From Sphingobacteriaceae bacterium (GTDB lineage: Bacteria > Bacteroidota > Bacteroidia > Sphingobacteriales > Sphingobacteriaceae): a DNA stretch of 64,000 bases. The stretch spans positions 1 to 64,000 of the forward strand of contig JAQSWM010000001.1 of the NCBI GenBank assembly GCA_029266635.1, written 5' to 3'. The notes under the pieces were generated by a model, which made no database searches, had not been told where the DNA came from, and was given only the letters and a program-made list of their open reading frames with translations. This document shows positions 40,911 through 50,100 of this stretch, in pieces. Both the position numbers and the translations under genes were made by a program. The stretch's first letter is position 1. Every line of letters starts with the position of its first letter.

Positions 40911-41077
40911 AAATCCTAATCTTTCATCCACGCAGGCACAGAAGGCTTAGAGTTAAACGCTTTGAAACTTGCGACCGCTATGTACATGAATACTGCTTAG
41001 GATCGAAGCGAAAACATGGCAGTTACGCCTTACGGCTAACGGCTAAGTGGAAGTTCTTTATTGGAGAGTTGAACTGA
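40907..41077 (+). CDS. 56-residue basic protein at the prophage end
   Basis: The ATG overlaps the XRE gene stop (ATGA); the product is very basic (MKILIFHPRRHRRLRVKRFE) and ends 10 bp before attR. The tail ALRLTAKWKFFIGELN faintly recalls RelE-fold toxins, and an XRE gene lies next door, but the protein is too short to call one. Confidence 0.5.
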   Translation: MKILIFHPRRHRRLRVKRFETCDRYVHEYCLGSKRKHGSYALRLTAKWKFFIGELN

Positions 41078-41087
41078 CAACAAGGCA

Positions 41088-41106
41088 GTACCATAACCCG
41101 TACCAA
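41088..41106 (+). other. attR attachment site
   Basis: gtaccataacccgtaccaa, matching attL at 18 of 19 positions in the same orientation. It lies 150 bp before lemA in intergenic DNA. The single mismatch lies left of the identical 12-base block, so crossover probably occurred within that block. Confidence 0.75.
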
Positions 41107-41256
41107 CAATAACACATTTCCCGAGTAAAAACCCCCTTTAAAACGCATGAAACCGTGCTTCCCGTCCTCCTGGTCGAATATTTATCCCGAATGGTAACAA
41201 AGGTATGAGTTTTGCTATCAAAGGTGTAAATTCAACAAATCGAACTTTAAAGCATT

Positions 41257-41835
41257 ATGAGAAAATTAGTTTATGGCATTATAGGCATGTTTGCTGTACT
41301 GTCACTTAGTTCCTGCGGCTATAATACCATGGTAAAATTAGACGAGCAGGTACAATCACAATGGGCGCAGGTACAGAACGTGTATCAGCGACGTGCCGAC
41401 CTGATCCCAAATTTAGTAGCCACAGTGAAAGGAGCTGCCAATTTTGAGAAAGAAACCTTAACTGCCGTTATCGAGGCTCGTGCGAAAGCTACCCAAGTAA
41501 CAGTCGACCCCACCAAACTCACACCAGAATCAATTGAGAAGTTCCAGGCTGCACAAGGGCAATTGTCCCAAGCACTTGGCCGGCTTTTGGTTGTTACCGA
41601 AAACTATCCCGATCTGAAAGCAAACGCCAACTTCCAGGAGCTGCAGGCACAGATTGAAGGAACAGAAAACCGGATCACAGTTGAGCGCCAAAAGTTTAAC
41701 GATGTGACGCAGGAATACAATTCTAAAATAAGAAGCTTCCCTAATAACATCACAGCAGGCATGTTCGGCTTCACCAAGAAAGGTTATTTCCAGGCAGACG
41801 CAGCCTCACAAAAGGCTCCTACTGTTCAGTTTTAA
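41257..41835 (+). CDS. lemA: LemA family lipoprotein
   Basis: A 192-residue protein. The N-terminus is a lipoprotein signal (MRKLVYGIIGMFAVLSLSSC; lipobox LSSC). The body is the LemA four-helix domain with its signatures VQNVYQRRADLIPNLVATVK and ENRITVERQKFNDVTQEYNS. LemA proteins sit in membranes and occur with TPM-domain proteins, as here; their activity is not settled. A hairpin separates it from the next gene. Confidence 0.9.
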   Translation: MRKLVYGIIGMFAVLSLSSCGYNTMVKLDEQVQSQWAQVQNVYQRRADLIPNLVATVKGAANFEKETLTAVIEARAKATQVTVDPTKLTPESIEKFQAAQGQLSQALGRLLVVTENYPDLKANANFQELQAQIEGTENRITVERQKFNDVTQEYNSKIRSFPNNITAGMFGFTKKGYFQADAASQKAPTVQF

Positions 41836-41847
41836 AAAGACAAACAG

Positions 41848-41875
41848 AAGTGCGCCCTCAAACTGAGGCGCACTT
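41848..41875 (+). terminator. Strong hairpin between lemA and the TPM genes
   Basis: AAGTGCGCC-(C)-TCA pairs with TGAGGCGCACTT around a 3-base loop with one bulged C: a 12 bp stem. No T-run follows, so it may stabilise the lemA message or act as a weak or factor-dependent terminator. Confidence 0.45.
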
Positions 41876-41889
41876 ACTCAATTAAGCAA

Positions 41890-42324
41890 ATGGCATTATT
41901 TACTGAAGACGAGCAATTGCAAATACGCAAAGCTATTGAAGCAGCCGAAGGCTCAACTTCCGGCGAGATCAGGATTTGCGTGGAAAAAACCTGCTCTGAA
42001 GATGTGCTGGACCGGGCAGCAAATTACTTTGCCAAGCTCGATATGAACAAAACAGCTCTTCGCAATGGCGTGCTCATTTATTTGGCAACAAACGATCGGA
42101 AGTTTGCGGTCATTGGTGATGCCGGTATAAACCGCCTGGTACCTGCTGATTTTTGGGAGAGCACAAAAGAAGCCATGCTTTCGCACTTCAAAAGCGGGAA
42201 CCTTGTTGAGGGGATAATCACCGGCATCAGCCGTACAGGCGAACAGCTCAAAGCTTACTTTCCTTACCAGGACAGCGATAAGAACGAGCTATCAGATGAC
42301 ATTTCTTTTATGGAAGGCAATTAA
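41890..42324 (+). CDS. TPM-domain protein
   Basis: A 144-residue protein consisting of one TPM (TLP18.3/Psb32/MOLO-1) domain without signal peptide. GEIRICVEKTCSEDVLDRAA, then NGVLIYLATNDRKFAVIGD (the core strand of the fold) are clear. Its stop overlaps the start of the next TPM gene by one base. Such proteins usually act with LemA at the membrane. Confidence 0.85.
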   Translation: MALFTEDEQLQIRKAIEAAEGSTSGEIRICVEKTCSEDVLDRAANYFAKLDMNKTALRNGVLIYLATNDRKFAVIGDAGINRLVPADFWESTKEAMLSHFKSGNLVEGIITGISRTGEQLKAYFPYQDSDKNELSDDISFMEGN

Positions 42325-43151
42325 TGGCAACGTTCAGAAATTTACAAACATTGATCAAGTTCTTACAGGTATCTGCTCTTTTAGCCTTACTCTTTACCTT
42401 ATCGGCAAACGCTCAAAACTTCCCCGAGAAACCCAATAAGCTGGTAAATGATTATACCGGTACGCTTTCCGCAGATGAGGTAAATCGCCTGGAGCAAAAG
42501 CTTGTTGCCTTTAACGATTCAACTTCCACTCAAATCGCGGTAGTGCTTATCAAATCTTTGAACGGATACGATATAGCCGACTACGCTGTTCGCCTGGCTG
42601 AAAAGTGGGGCGTTGGCGGAAGCAAAAACAACAACGGCATCATGGTGCTTGCTGCGCTTAATGACCGAAAGCTCACCATCCAGACCGGCTACGGAGTTGA
42701 AGGCGCACTGCCTGATGCTATAACTGCCCGCATCCGTACCAACGAGATCAATCCGTATTTCAAAGAAGGGCGCTACTATGAGGGCCTGGACCGTGGAACA
42801 GACGCAATTATATCCTACACTAAAGGCGAGTACAAGAATGATGAGCCTAAAAAGACATCCAAGAAATCTAATTCGCCAATCGGGATAATCATTTTTATCA
42901 TCATCATGATCCTGATTTTCCGCTCACGCGGTGGAGGTGGCGGCAGAGGCGGCAGCCAGATTATTGGCAGGCGTGGTGGCGCAAGCCCATTCTGGTGGAT
43001 GCTGGCAGGTTCAGCCATGGGCAGAAGCAGCGGCGGAGGCTGGGGCGGATTCTCTGGCGGAAGCGGAGGCTTTGGTGGTGGCGGAGGAGGTGGCTTCGGC
43101 GGTTTTGGAGGAGGAAGCTTCGGCGGCGGCGGCTCGAGCGGAAGCTGGTAG
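42324..43151 (+). CDS. YgcG-like TPM-domain membrane protein
   Basis: A 275-residue protein: signal peptide or anchor (LLALLFTLSANAQ, ending about residue 30), a TPM domain (about 35-160; NDYTGTLSADEVNRLEQKLV and NNNGIMVLAALNDRKLTIQT), one membrane helix (PIGIIIFIIIMILIF, about 190-204), and a Gly/Ser-rich tail with aromatic spacing that is typical of YgcG proteins. The glycine-rich DNA gives long false reading frames on other strands. Forms an operon with lemA and the first TPM gene. Confidence 0.88.
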   Translation: MATFRNLQTLIKFLQVSALLALLFTLSANAQNFPEKPNKLVNDYTGTLSADEVNRLEQKLVAFNDSTSTQIAVVLIKSLNGYDIADYAVRLAEKWGVGGSKNNNGIMVLAALNDRKLTIQTGYGVEGALPDAITARIRTNEINPYFKEGRYYEGLDRGTDAIISYTKGEYKNDEPKKTSKKSNSPIGIIIFIIIMILIFRSRGGGGGRGGSQIIGRRGGASPFWWMLAGSAMGRSSGGGWGGFSGGSGGFGGGGGGGFGGFGGGSFGGGGSSGSW

Positions 43152-43182
43152 CCTAACATTCCTCTCAACATTTAGATATACA

Positions 43183-43593
43183 ATGCTTAGAAAAGATTTG
43201 ATAACAAGCGAGATGCAGAAGCTTGCACAAGTGCTTGCCAGGATTATAGGTTTAAAGAAAGATGGAGAGATTGAAGAAGCACACAAAGCCATCGCAAATA
43301 CATTGAGCGAGGGCTTCAGCCTCGACGAAAGCTTTTTGAATACAAGCACGCCAGCTGAATTTCAAGTGTTTCTTAATCAACAGCGATATTCCGAGGAAAA
43401 ACTCAATGTTCTTACCCAGCTCCTTTTTGAAAGCGCCCACCCTTTTGAGGATCTTCTTGAAATACACAATCGCCTGCGCCTTGTGCTGGTGGTGTTTAAT
43501 CAGCTCGAAAAAGAATATCACACCCAATCTTTAGACAACATCGCCAAAAGGCAGATGATCGATAAGTTTTTAAACACAGATCAGTATGAGTGA
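43183..43593 (+). CDS. Small helical protein of unknown function
   Basis: A 136-residue, all-helical cytoplasmic protein. MLRKDLITSEMQKLAQVLAR and GEIEEAHKAIANTLSEGF suggest a helical-repeat fold as in DUF6483-like proteins. The ATG at 43183 was chosen; further upstream the same frame runs through the Gly-rich tail of the TPM gene. Overlaps the Nudix gene by 8 bp. Confidence 0.7.
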   Translation: MLRKDLITSEMQKLAQVLARIIGLKKDGEIEEAHKAIANTLSEGFSLDESFLNTSTPAEFQVFLNQQRYSEEKLNVLTQLLFESAHPFEDLLEIHNRLRLVLVVFNQLEKEYHTQSLDNIAKRQMIDKFLNTDQYE

Positions 43594-44134
43594 CCTGAAG
43601 TGGGAGAAACTTTCATCAACCTACGTGGTGAAGGAAAGGTGGGCAACTCTGCGAGTGGATGAATGTAAGATGCCCAACGGCACGATTATCCCTGATTATT
43701 ATGTGCTTGAATATCCTGATTGGGTGAATGCGTTGGCATTAACGGAAGACAACCAAGTAGTGATTATTAGACAGTACCGGCACGCGGTTGAGGAGGTAAT
43801 TACCGAACTTCCGGGCGGCTGTATTGATCCCGGCGAAAGCCCCGAGCAAGCTATCGCACGCGAACTGCTCGAAGAAACGGGATATGCTTTCAACTCTATT
43901 GAACCTCTCGCAACTCTTTATGCCAATCCTTCAACCGGTAACAACAAAACGTTCAGCTATTTAGCTAAACGTGGCAGGAAAGTGCAGGAGCAACACCTTG
44001 ACGGACGAGAGGAAATCGAAATTGAGTTGGTTAGTATTGACAAGCTTAAACAGATGCTGCTGGATAATCAATTCGGACAGGCGCTGCATGCCAGCGCAAT
44101 CTTCTATGCGCTACAGAAACTTGGGGAACTGTAG
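43586..44134 (+). CDS. Nudix hydrolase, ADP-ribose pyrophosphatase-like
   Basis: A 182-residue enzyme with a complete Nudix box: GCIDPGESPEQAIARELLEE followed by TGY. The flanking strands WVNALALTEDNQVVIIRQYR and ATLYANPSTGNNKTFSYLA are typical of ADP-ribose/NDP-sugar pyrophosphatases. It would hydrolyse nucleoside diphosphate derivatives. Convergent with the lipoprotein gene downstream, 15 bp apart. Confidence 0.85.
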   Translation: MSDLKWEKLSSTYVVKERWATLRVDECKMPNGTIIPDYYVLEYPDWVNALALTEDNQVVIIRQYRHAVEEVITELPGGCIDPGESPEQAIARELLEETGYAFNSIEPLATLYANPSTGNNKTFSYLAKRGRKVQEQHLDGREEIEIELVSIDKLKQMLLDNQFGQALHASAIFYALQKLGEL

Positions 44135-44149
44135 AAACCAAATTCCACG

Positions 44150-44530
44150 CTAGTGCTTTTCGGTAGAATCTTTATGTAGCTTATCTTTCACCTTATCAGC
44201 TGCATTCTCAAGCCCATCACCAATTTTCCCAAATCCATCTTTCACCTTCTGATCGGTGCTGTCTAGCCACACTCCCATAGAATCTGCTCTGGCTTTTGCA
44301 GACGTGATAATGGTATAAACCGTATCCATTCTGAAAACAATTGTCCGGCTGGAATCAGGGTAATCCCAAATTTCAGTTTGATTGACAACGTTCCTTTTGG
44401 CAGGCTCGCCTACTGCCGCAACTACTTCGTCTTTAGTCATTCCATTCCCTACACTGCCAAGTTTCTTCGGGCTTTGGCTGCATCCCGCCAGGTATATAGC
44501 TGTTAAAGTGAGCAAAATAGGCGCTTTCAT
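44150..44530 (-). CDS. BamE/SmpA-like lipoprotein
   Basis: A 126-residue lipoprotein precursor starting MKAPILLTLTAIYLAGCSQS (lipobox LAGC). Residues 30-75 (VGNGMTKDEVVAAVGEPAKR then EIWDYPDSSRTIVFR) match the SmpA/OmlA (BamE) repeat, in which a G-M-T-xx-E-V turn precedes a strand ending in the WxY motif. The C-terminal part is a charged helix. Outer-membrane attachment is expected; partner in the BAM complex is not shown. Confidence 0.7.
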   Translation of the reverse strand: MKAPILLTLTAIYLAGCSQSPKKLGSVGNGMTKDEVVAAVGEPAKRNVVNQTEIWDYPDSSRTIVFRMDTVYTIITSAKARADSMGVWLDSTDQKVKDGFGKIGDGLENAADKVKDKLHKDSTEKH

Positions 44531-44674
44531 GAACAAAAGTTTACATCAAAACACTTAAATCAAACAGATGTTTGTTATTGCGTTTAACCTTCGGGCATAC
44601 TAATTTGTAAAACATCTCCCGTGCTCCACTGTTCATAGCAAGAAGCAAAGCAACACTAATTTATACGCTTATAA

Positions 44675-45622
44675 ATGGAAGAAGAAAAAAGTATCTGGCA
44701 GCGGCTGGGCATACAAGATTGGTTTCTTACTGATGAAAATACAGGTGCCAGTAACCTGCCACGCAATCTTACGCCCGACGATGTTTATAAATATATTATT
44801 GAGAAGTTCAGTGAATCCATCCCACAACTATCCTTTGCCGGCCGGGTGGTTTTTTACCACGAATTCATCATCTGTTTCAACCCTGAAGACTTCAAGGGCT
44901 TCATGAATAACAAACAGGGAATTTTCGGGCTCATTGTTCATGAATGCGTCAAAGAGTTTTATAACATCTTAAAAGAATTTCGGGCACAGGGAAAAACTGT
45001 GGAACCATCGGGTTCAAAATGGGTTTTCAGGTTTGTTTCATCGCCTGAGTATGCCAGGGGCGATATTGGCTTCATAGGCAAGCTGCTACCAGGCGGCACT
45101 CAGAAAGAAGAAAATCTGCGCATCACGTTCATCCCCCGCCAGACCGGCGTGGCTCAAACTTTTGATGTTAATCAGGATATCCTCAAAGGCTTCACGTTTT
45201 ACAGCGAAGGCTATTACGAGGTGCCTTATGTTGATGAACTTGAACACGATGGAAAGAAAGTCCCATCCGCGAAAGCTTTCTACGCCAAATTCGATACCAT
45301 CCTCCCGGAAAAGGAATTTACCGGGAAGAAGATGGAGTATTTTATGAAGGATGAGGAGATTACCGTGTCCGGAAAAGACGAGAGCCAGGAAGGTTCCAAC
45401 ATTTTTCGCATCCCATCCGATTGGGTTAGCACACCCCACTTGCAAATACGGCTGGACAAAGGTGCGAACAAGTTCTATGTTGCTTCTTTCGGCGAAAGAA
45501 CCCTTTTAAACGAAAAGGAAATACCAAAGAGCGAGATCAGTTCTCCGGAATGGGTAGAACTTCCCATGAATTCCAAAATGATGTTGAACGGAATTGTCGG
45601 TGTAAACATTTTCAAATCTTAA
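44675..45622 (+). CDS. FHA-like protein, FhaA-type architecture
   Basis: A 315-residue protein opening the kinase operon. Residues about 30-115 (FYHEFIICFNPEDFKGFMNN ... CVKEFYNILKEFRAQGKTVE) resemble the DUF3662 domain of actinobacterial FhaA; the C-terminal 90 residues (PHLQIRLDKGANKFYVASFG then LNEKEIPKSE) look like a divergent FHA domain, though the canonical GR and SxxH residues are not obvious. It would be a phosphothreonine reader or scaffold for the SEDS-PBP fusion. Resemblance is by eye; homology is inference. Confidence 0.55.
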   Translation: MEEEKSIWQRLGIQDWFLTDENTGASNLPRNLTPDDVYKYIIEKFSESIPQLSFAGRVVFYHEFIICFNPEDFKGFMNNKQGIFGLIVHECVKEFYNILKEFRAQGKTVEPSGSKWVFRFVSSPEYARGDIGFIGKLLPGGTQKEENLRITFIPRQTGVAQTFDVNQDILKGFTFYSEGYYEVPYVDELEHDGKKVPSAKAFYAKFDTILPEKEFTGKKMEYFMKDEEITVSGKDESQEGSNIFRIPSDWVSTPHLQIRLDKGANKFYVASFGERTLLNEKEIPKSEISSPEWVELPMNSKMMLNGIVGVNIFKS

Positions 45623-45623
45623 C

Positions 45624-45719
45624 ATGTCGCACATATTATCACTGGCACTCCTTGTAATATGCGCTCTCCTTTTGGCGGCGCATTTTATGGATATAAAAAC
45701 GCGAAAACGCAATGGCTGA
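45624..45719 (+). CDS. 31-residue membrane peptide in the kinase operon
   Basis: Product: MSHILSLALLVICALLLAAH followed by a basic tail (FMDIKTRKRNG). It starts one base after the upstream stop and its end overlaps the PP2C start by 8 bp, so it is coupled on both sides. A single membrane helix with a cytoplasmic positive end is expected. Function unknown; possibly an assembly or regulatory subunit of the operon products. Confidence 0.65.
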   Translation: MSHILSLALLVICALLLAAHFMDIKTRKRNG

Positions 45720-47184
45720 GAATTTTTTTGGGTTAACCGATACCGGGAAGGTACGCGGGAATAATGAAGATGCTTTTATAGCGCAGCATGCCTGGGGCGA
45801 TAAATTCATCATTGCTTGTGTAATTGATGGCGTGGGCGGATACTCGGGCGGTGAGGTAGCTGCTGATATTGCTCGCGAAGCTATCCTTGAGCACACCTCC
45901 AAGTCAACTACCGACATTATCTCAATGATGAAGAGGGCTTTTCAGGATGCAAATGAAAAAATACATTCCGAAAGGCTACGGGTAAAAGAACATGACAGCA
46001 TGGCCTGTGTGCTTACGCTTGCCGCCATTGATATCGAGAACAATGTTTTCTATTATGCTCACATCGGCGACACAAGGCTCTACCTCTTCCGCGACAATTC
46101 TCTTGTAAAGATCACTAAGGATCATTCTTTCGTGGGTTTTATGGAAGAATCCGGCCGTATTTCGGAAGACTCGGCCATGCGCCATCCTAAGCGCAACGAG
46201 ATAAACAAAGCTCTGGGTTTTGGCGGCGATCTGGATGAGGATGACTATATAGAAACCGGGCAGTCGCCATTTTTGCCTGGTGATATGCTTCTGCTTTGCA
46301 GCGATGGCCTTACAGACATGGTGAACAAAGAAACCATGACCAATGTGTTGACGAAAAAATCGCAGTTGGAAGAAAAAGCCACTGAGTTAATTTCCGAAGC
46401 CAATGCCAAAGGTGGGAAAGACAATATCACAGTTGTACTGGTTCACAATACCAAATCTCCTGCTAAGCACGAGGCAACCATGCCAACTCCGGTAAAAAAA
46501 AAAGCCGCACATAGTCCGGTAAAAACAGTTCACACCGAGCCTGACACCGTAATTGTAGATCACGAGCGTCCAAGAAGAAGAAGCGGGGTATTGACAACCA
46601 TTCTGTCACTGCTATGCCTTGGGCTGCTGGCAACCACGCTTTACCTGTTGTGGCTCAGGGGAAAAGACGTGAATAAAACTAAGGAAACAGTTGCTGCAGC
46701 AAATCCTACCATTGATAAGCCAAGAAGTCCAGGCGAATTGAAACTACAGAATGCAATTGACACCTTCATTGGCGATACGCTCTACCTTTCCGATTCTGTC
46801 TTTACGGAACCGATCCTGATAAGCGATACCATCCAGATTGTAAAAGATACCATCTACATCAAGACGAGGGGCAATATTGTGCTGCAACGGGATTCGGCTT
46901 ACAAAGGACCTGCTTTCAAACTTACATCAGAATGTAAATCAGTGATGATAGACAGCCTTGAGCTCAGGGACTTCGATTTAGGGATATCCACGGCAAATAC
47001 CGCTTTGCAGCTAAACAACGTACGGTTTACCAACTGTCGCGTGCCGGTACAAGCCACATTCAATTTCCCGGCAAATAAGTTTATCAGCGGGCGCATTATG
47101 GATAATGCATTTGCCACAGACTCGCTTCCGCGAACTGCAGCTGCGCCTGCCAGACCAACCAGATTTTATAAAAATAGACGATAA
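45712..47184 (+). CDS. PP2C Ser/Thr phosphatase with membrane anchor (PstP-like)
   Basis: A 490-residue protein. Residues 1-250 are a PP2C phosphatase with the full motif set: RGNNED (about 13-18), VIDGVGGYSGGEVA, GDTRLYLFRD, LLCSDGLTDMV and GGKDNITVVLV, the Asp residues of which bind two metals. A basic linker leads to one membrane helix (about 293-315, VLTTILSLLCLGLLATTLYL) and a 170-residue outer domain of beta-helix type. Same layout as mycobacterial PstP. It should reverse phosphorylation by the kinase three genes downstream. Confidence 0.88.
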   Translation: MAENFFGLTDTGKVRGNNEDAFIAQHAWGDKFIIACVIDGVGGYSGGEVAADIAREAILEHTSKSTTDIISMMKRAFQDANEKIHSERLRVKEHDSMACVLTLAAIDIENNVFYYAHIGDTRLYLFRDNSLVKITKDHSFVGFMEESGRISEDSAMRHPKRNEINKALGFGGDLDEDDYIETGQSPFLPGDMLLLCSDGLTDMVNKETMTNVLTKKSQLEEKATELISEANAKGGKDNITVVLVHNTKSPAKHEATMPTPVKKKAAHSPVKTVHTEPDTVIVDHERPRRRSGVLTTILSLLCLGLLATTLYLLWLRGKDVNKTKETVAAANPTIDKPRSPGELKLQNAIDTFIGDTLYLSDSVFTEPILISDTIQIVKDTIYIKTRGNIVLQRDSAYKGPAFKLTSECKSVMIDSLELRDFDLGISTANTALQLNNVRFTNCRVPVQATFNFPANKFISGRIMDNAFATDSLPRTAAAPARPTRFYKNRR

Positions 47185-47189
47185 TCCGC

Positions 47190-50100
47190 ATGGACCAACC
47201 TGCTCCTAAAAAGATTGCTAGGAATATAGAACGCATTTTTTTACTACTTAACACCATTGTGCTGAGCCTGTTATTTTTCAGCCTCTACACAGTCCTGCAA
47301 CGCGATTTCACCGATGTGAGACAACGCATTTCGGGTGGGACGATGGTGAACCTCAACGATAAAAGCGCTGGGGAAAGCTTTGGCAATTTGCTCCGAAAAG
47401 GCTACTATTTTGAAGATCCGAGAGATATTGCCTTGATGCAAAATGTTGTTTCATCCGGGCTGAACTCGGCAGAAGGAAAGATTGACAACACGGGCGAGAT
47501 AAACAAGCGAACCTATTTTGTACTTGCCGACGAGGCTTATGCCAAAGGAGGAGAATCTTTCAAGAAACGGGTTATATCCTCCCGCTCTATGCTTGGCTTT
47601 ACAGGCAATGACTCCGTAAGATTTGTCCAGGAAATCAAGAACCCTCCTTCTGTGCCCTCTTCTACCAATGTTGGAATGGGAAAGTACAGCATCAAGGGAA
47701 ACATTATAACCAAAGAAGATAAGCCTGTTTCTGGTGTGCTGGTACGTTTGCAGATGATCCTGCCTCAAGACAGCGCCTACAGCGAAACCGTTACCGAGGT
47801 AGCGAAAAATGCAATTGAAAACGGTCCGGGATTTCAAAGAATTTACCTACTTGATACTCTAGGGCACAGGCAACTACAGTCTCTTTCTGCTTACGCCCGT
47901 ACCGACGCTCAAGGCAACTACTCCTTTGATAAACTTCCGGATGATAAGGCATTCGAGATCATCCCGCTTCAGCCCGGCTTTCAATTTGGCACTTCGCAAG
48001 GTGTTCAGGAACTCGACGATGACGAATCATTCACCTTTGTACAATCGCCTCACACCATCCGGCTCTTATCTACCCGTGATTTTAATATCCTGAAGAAAGA
48101 AAGATCACTGATTGTACGGACTCCTGCCGAATTTAACAAGTGGTTCTGGATCATCGCGATTAGCTTTTTAGCCGGTTTCTGGTTGGTACACCTGGTGTTA
48201 ACAGCACGCTTCAAACTTGCAGATCAACTTATCTTGCCCATCATCATGTTGCTTACAGGATTGTCGTTCATCACTCTGCTAAGCCTTCAGGATCCATTAC
48301 GCGACCGCTTTCTGGCGAGAGATACACTTATCTACTTTGCAATCGGCATTGTTGGCATCATCGCGTTCTTGTTCATAAGCCTGCGGCGATTTACCGCAGA
48401 TTCAGGCTTGTACCGGCTGCTGGTGTTCCGAAACAACAGAAAAGCAGCTAACGGCTGGCCCTGGGCTGTGATCGCTCTCGGCTTGCTAGCTTTGACTATC
48501 GTATTTGGAACTGGTCCCGAGGGAAGCGGTGTGAAGGTGAATCTATTCGGATTTCAGCCGAGTGAGATTGTCAAGTTCAGTATCATTCTGTTTCTTGGAG
48601 GCTTTTTTGCAGCTAACGAGCGGTTCATCAGCGAATACACCAGTTACCGCAAACGCTGGTCCTTCTTTTCCTTCGCACTCATCGCCATTGGCATTGCAAT
48701 ATTGCTTTTCCTTGTGCTGGGCGATTTAGGACCCGCAATGGTTGTTTGTTTTACATTCATCATCCTGTTTTCATTCTCTCGCGGCGATTTTATGTTCATG
48801 ATTGGTTCAATTGTAATTTATGTCGTCGCTACATGGATTTTGAAGGATGCGTGGCTATCAACCGGCGTTACAGTTGTAATTGTGGCACTGCTGATGATCT
48901 TTGGCCGAAAAAAATTAAGCGAATCAGCGATCATGGCTTTGGTGGTGATCGCCGGGTTTTTGTTGATTGACCAGATTCCATATTTGGATAAGGTTTTCCC
49001 TGGTCCGGTTCAGCGTCTGGTTGATAGAAAAGCTATCTGGCAGGATGCCTGGAACAACGAAGTATATGGTGGCGACCAGGTGGCGAACGGTATCTGGGCG
49101 ATGTCGAGCGGCGGCGTTACCGGCCAGGGTGTCGGCGAAGGTTTTGCCAAAACTATCCCGGAAGCACACACAGACATGATCCTCCCTTCAATTGGAGAGG
49201 AATTCGGCTGGACCGGAATCGTTTGTATTTTCATTCTTTTCCTCTTGTACCTGCATCGAGCCATCATCATCGGCAGGCAAACGGGAACGCCATTCCTGTT
49301 CTACCTGTGCACGGGCATCGGGATAAGTACGTTCGTTCAGTTCCTGTTGATTTCCGGTGGCTCTACCGGCGCTCTCCCACTTTCGGGCGTGTCACTACCA
49401 TTTGAAAGTTATGGTGGTTCATCCATGGTGGTGAACTTCCTGGCTTCGGGATTCCTGCTATCGGCTTCACTCGTTCAGGGTACGGCGATACAGATGCAAT
49501 ATGTGACCAAAACTCAGGATAGAAACCTGGTTCCAGCACTTGTAGCGGCGTTTATTGGGCTGGTGCTGTTGACTGTGAATGTTTCGAAATACCTGTTCAA
49601 CAACAAGAAGTGGGTAGTTCAACCGGCCTTGGTAGCCGACCGTGGCGGAGCAAGGATGTTCAGTTACAACCCGCGGATTGCAATCTTGATGAACCGCTTG
49701 CAGGCTGGTACAATCTACGATCGTGAAGGCCGGATATTGGCAACGAGCAAACCAGAACTCATCAGGAAACAAGGCAATTTGCTGCGTTCTGCAGGTCAGT
49801 ATTACAACCTAGATTCTGCCATGCACAAACGTTTGGACAGATACTATCCGTTTGCAGAACAAATGTTCTTCTGGGTGGGCGATGCGAATACCGGCGTGTT
49901 TAACGGTAGCCCGAACGGCTACTTTGCCGAGTACGAACATGCCGCAGACCTGCGAGGCTTCCACACCGAAACAGAGGGCTTTAATGTAACGGCGACCCGC
50001 TACCGAGAAGACCGATTCCTGCCAAGAGGCGTACGGGAAATGTCAGTTGCTAAACGCGATTACAGCGAACTCGCCCCTCTCCTGCTCGCGGGTATCAACA

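Larger units (their letters stand above)
2238..41106. mobile_element. Temperate siphovirus-type prophage, about 38.9 kb
   Basis: Bounded by 19 bp near-identical direct repeats at 2238-2256 and 41088-41106. Inside are a tyrosine integrase, an autocleavable-type repressor, replication and recombination genes, two methyltransferases, both terminase subunits, tail genes with an 862-residue tape measure, ClpP-type prohead protease, capsid, portal, tail fibres, amidase and holin candidates. The outer genes (FAD dehydrogenase left, lemA right) are ordinary host genes. All essential modules are present and the core genes are open, so it may be inducible; two small genes appear broken. A tape measure of 862 residues fits a long-tailed particle. 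Confidence 0.93.

Noticed and set aside
40907-41077. HigB/RelE toxin next to the XRE gene
   Set aside because: Only 56 residues, with just a faint C-terminal resemblance and gene order reversed from typical HigBA; called a hypothetical protein.
2238-41106. tRNA or tmRNA as integration target
   Set aside because: Neither flank of the two repeats folds into a tRNA end or shows a T-arm; the site is intergenic.
42815-43171. Proline-rich minus-strand frame
   Set aside because: It is the antisense of the Gly-rich tail of the YgcG-like TPM protein; low-complexity DNA opens several frames.
44550-44674. Promoter for the kinase operon (ACTAATTTG region)
   Set aside because: The -7 match is imperfect (one base short between TA and TTTG), so no promoter is called.
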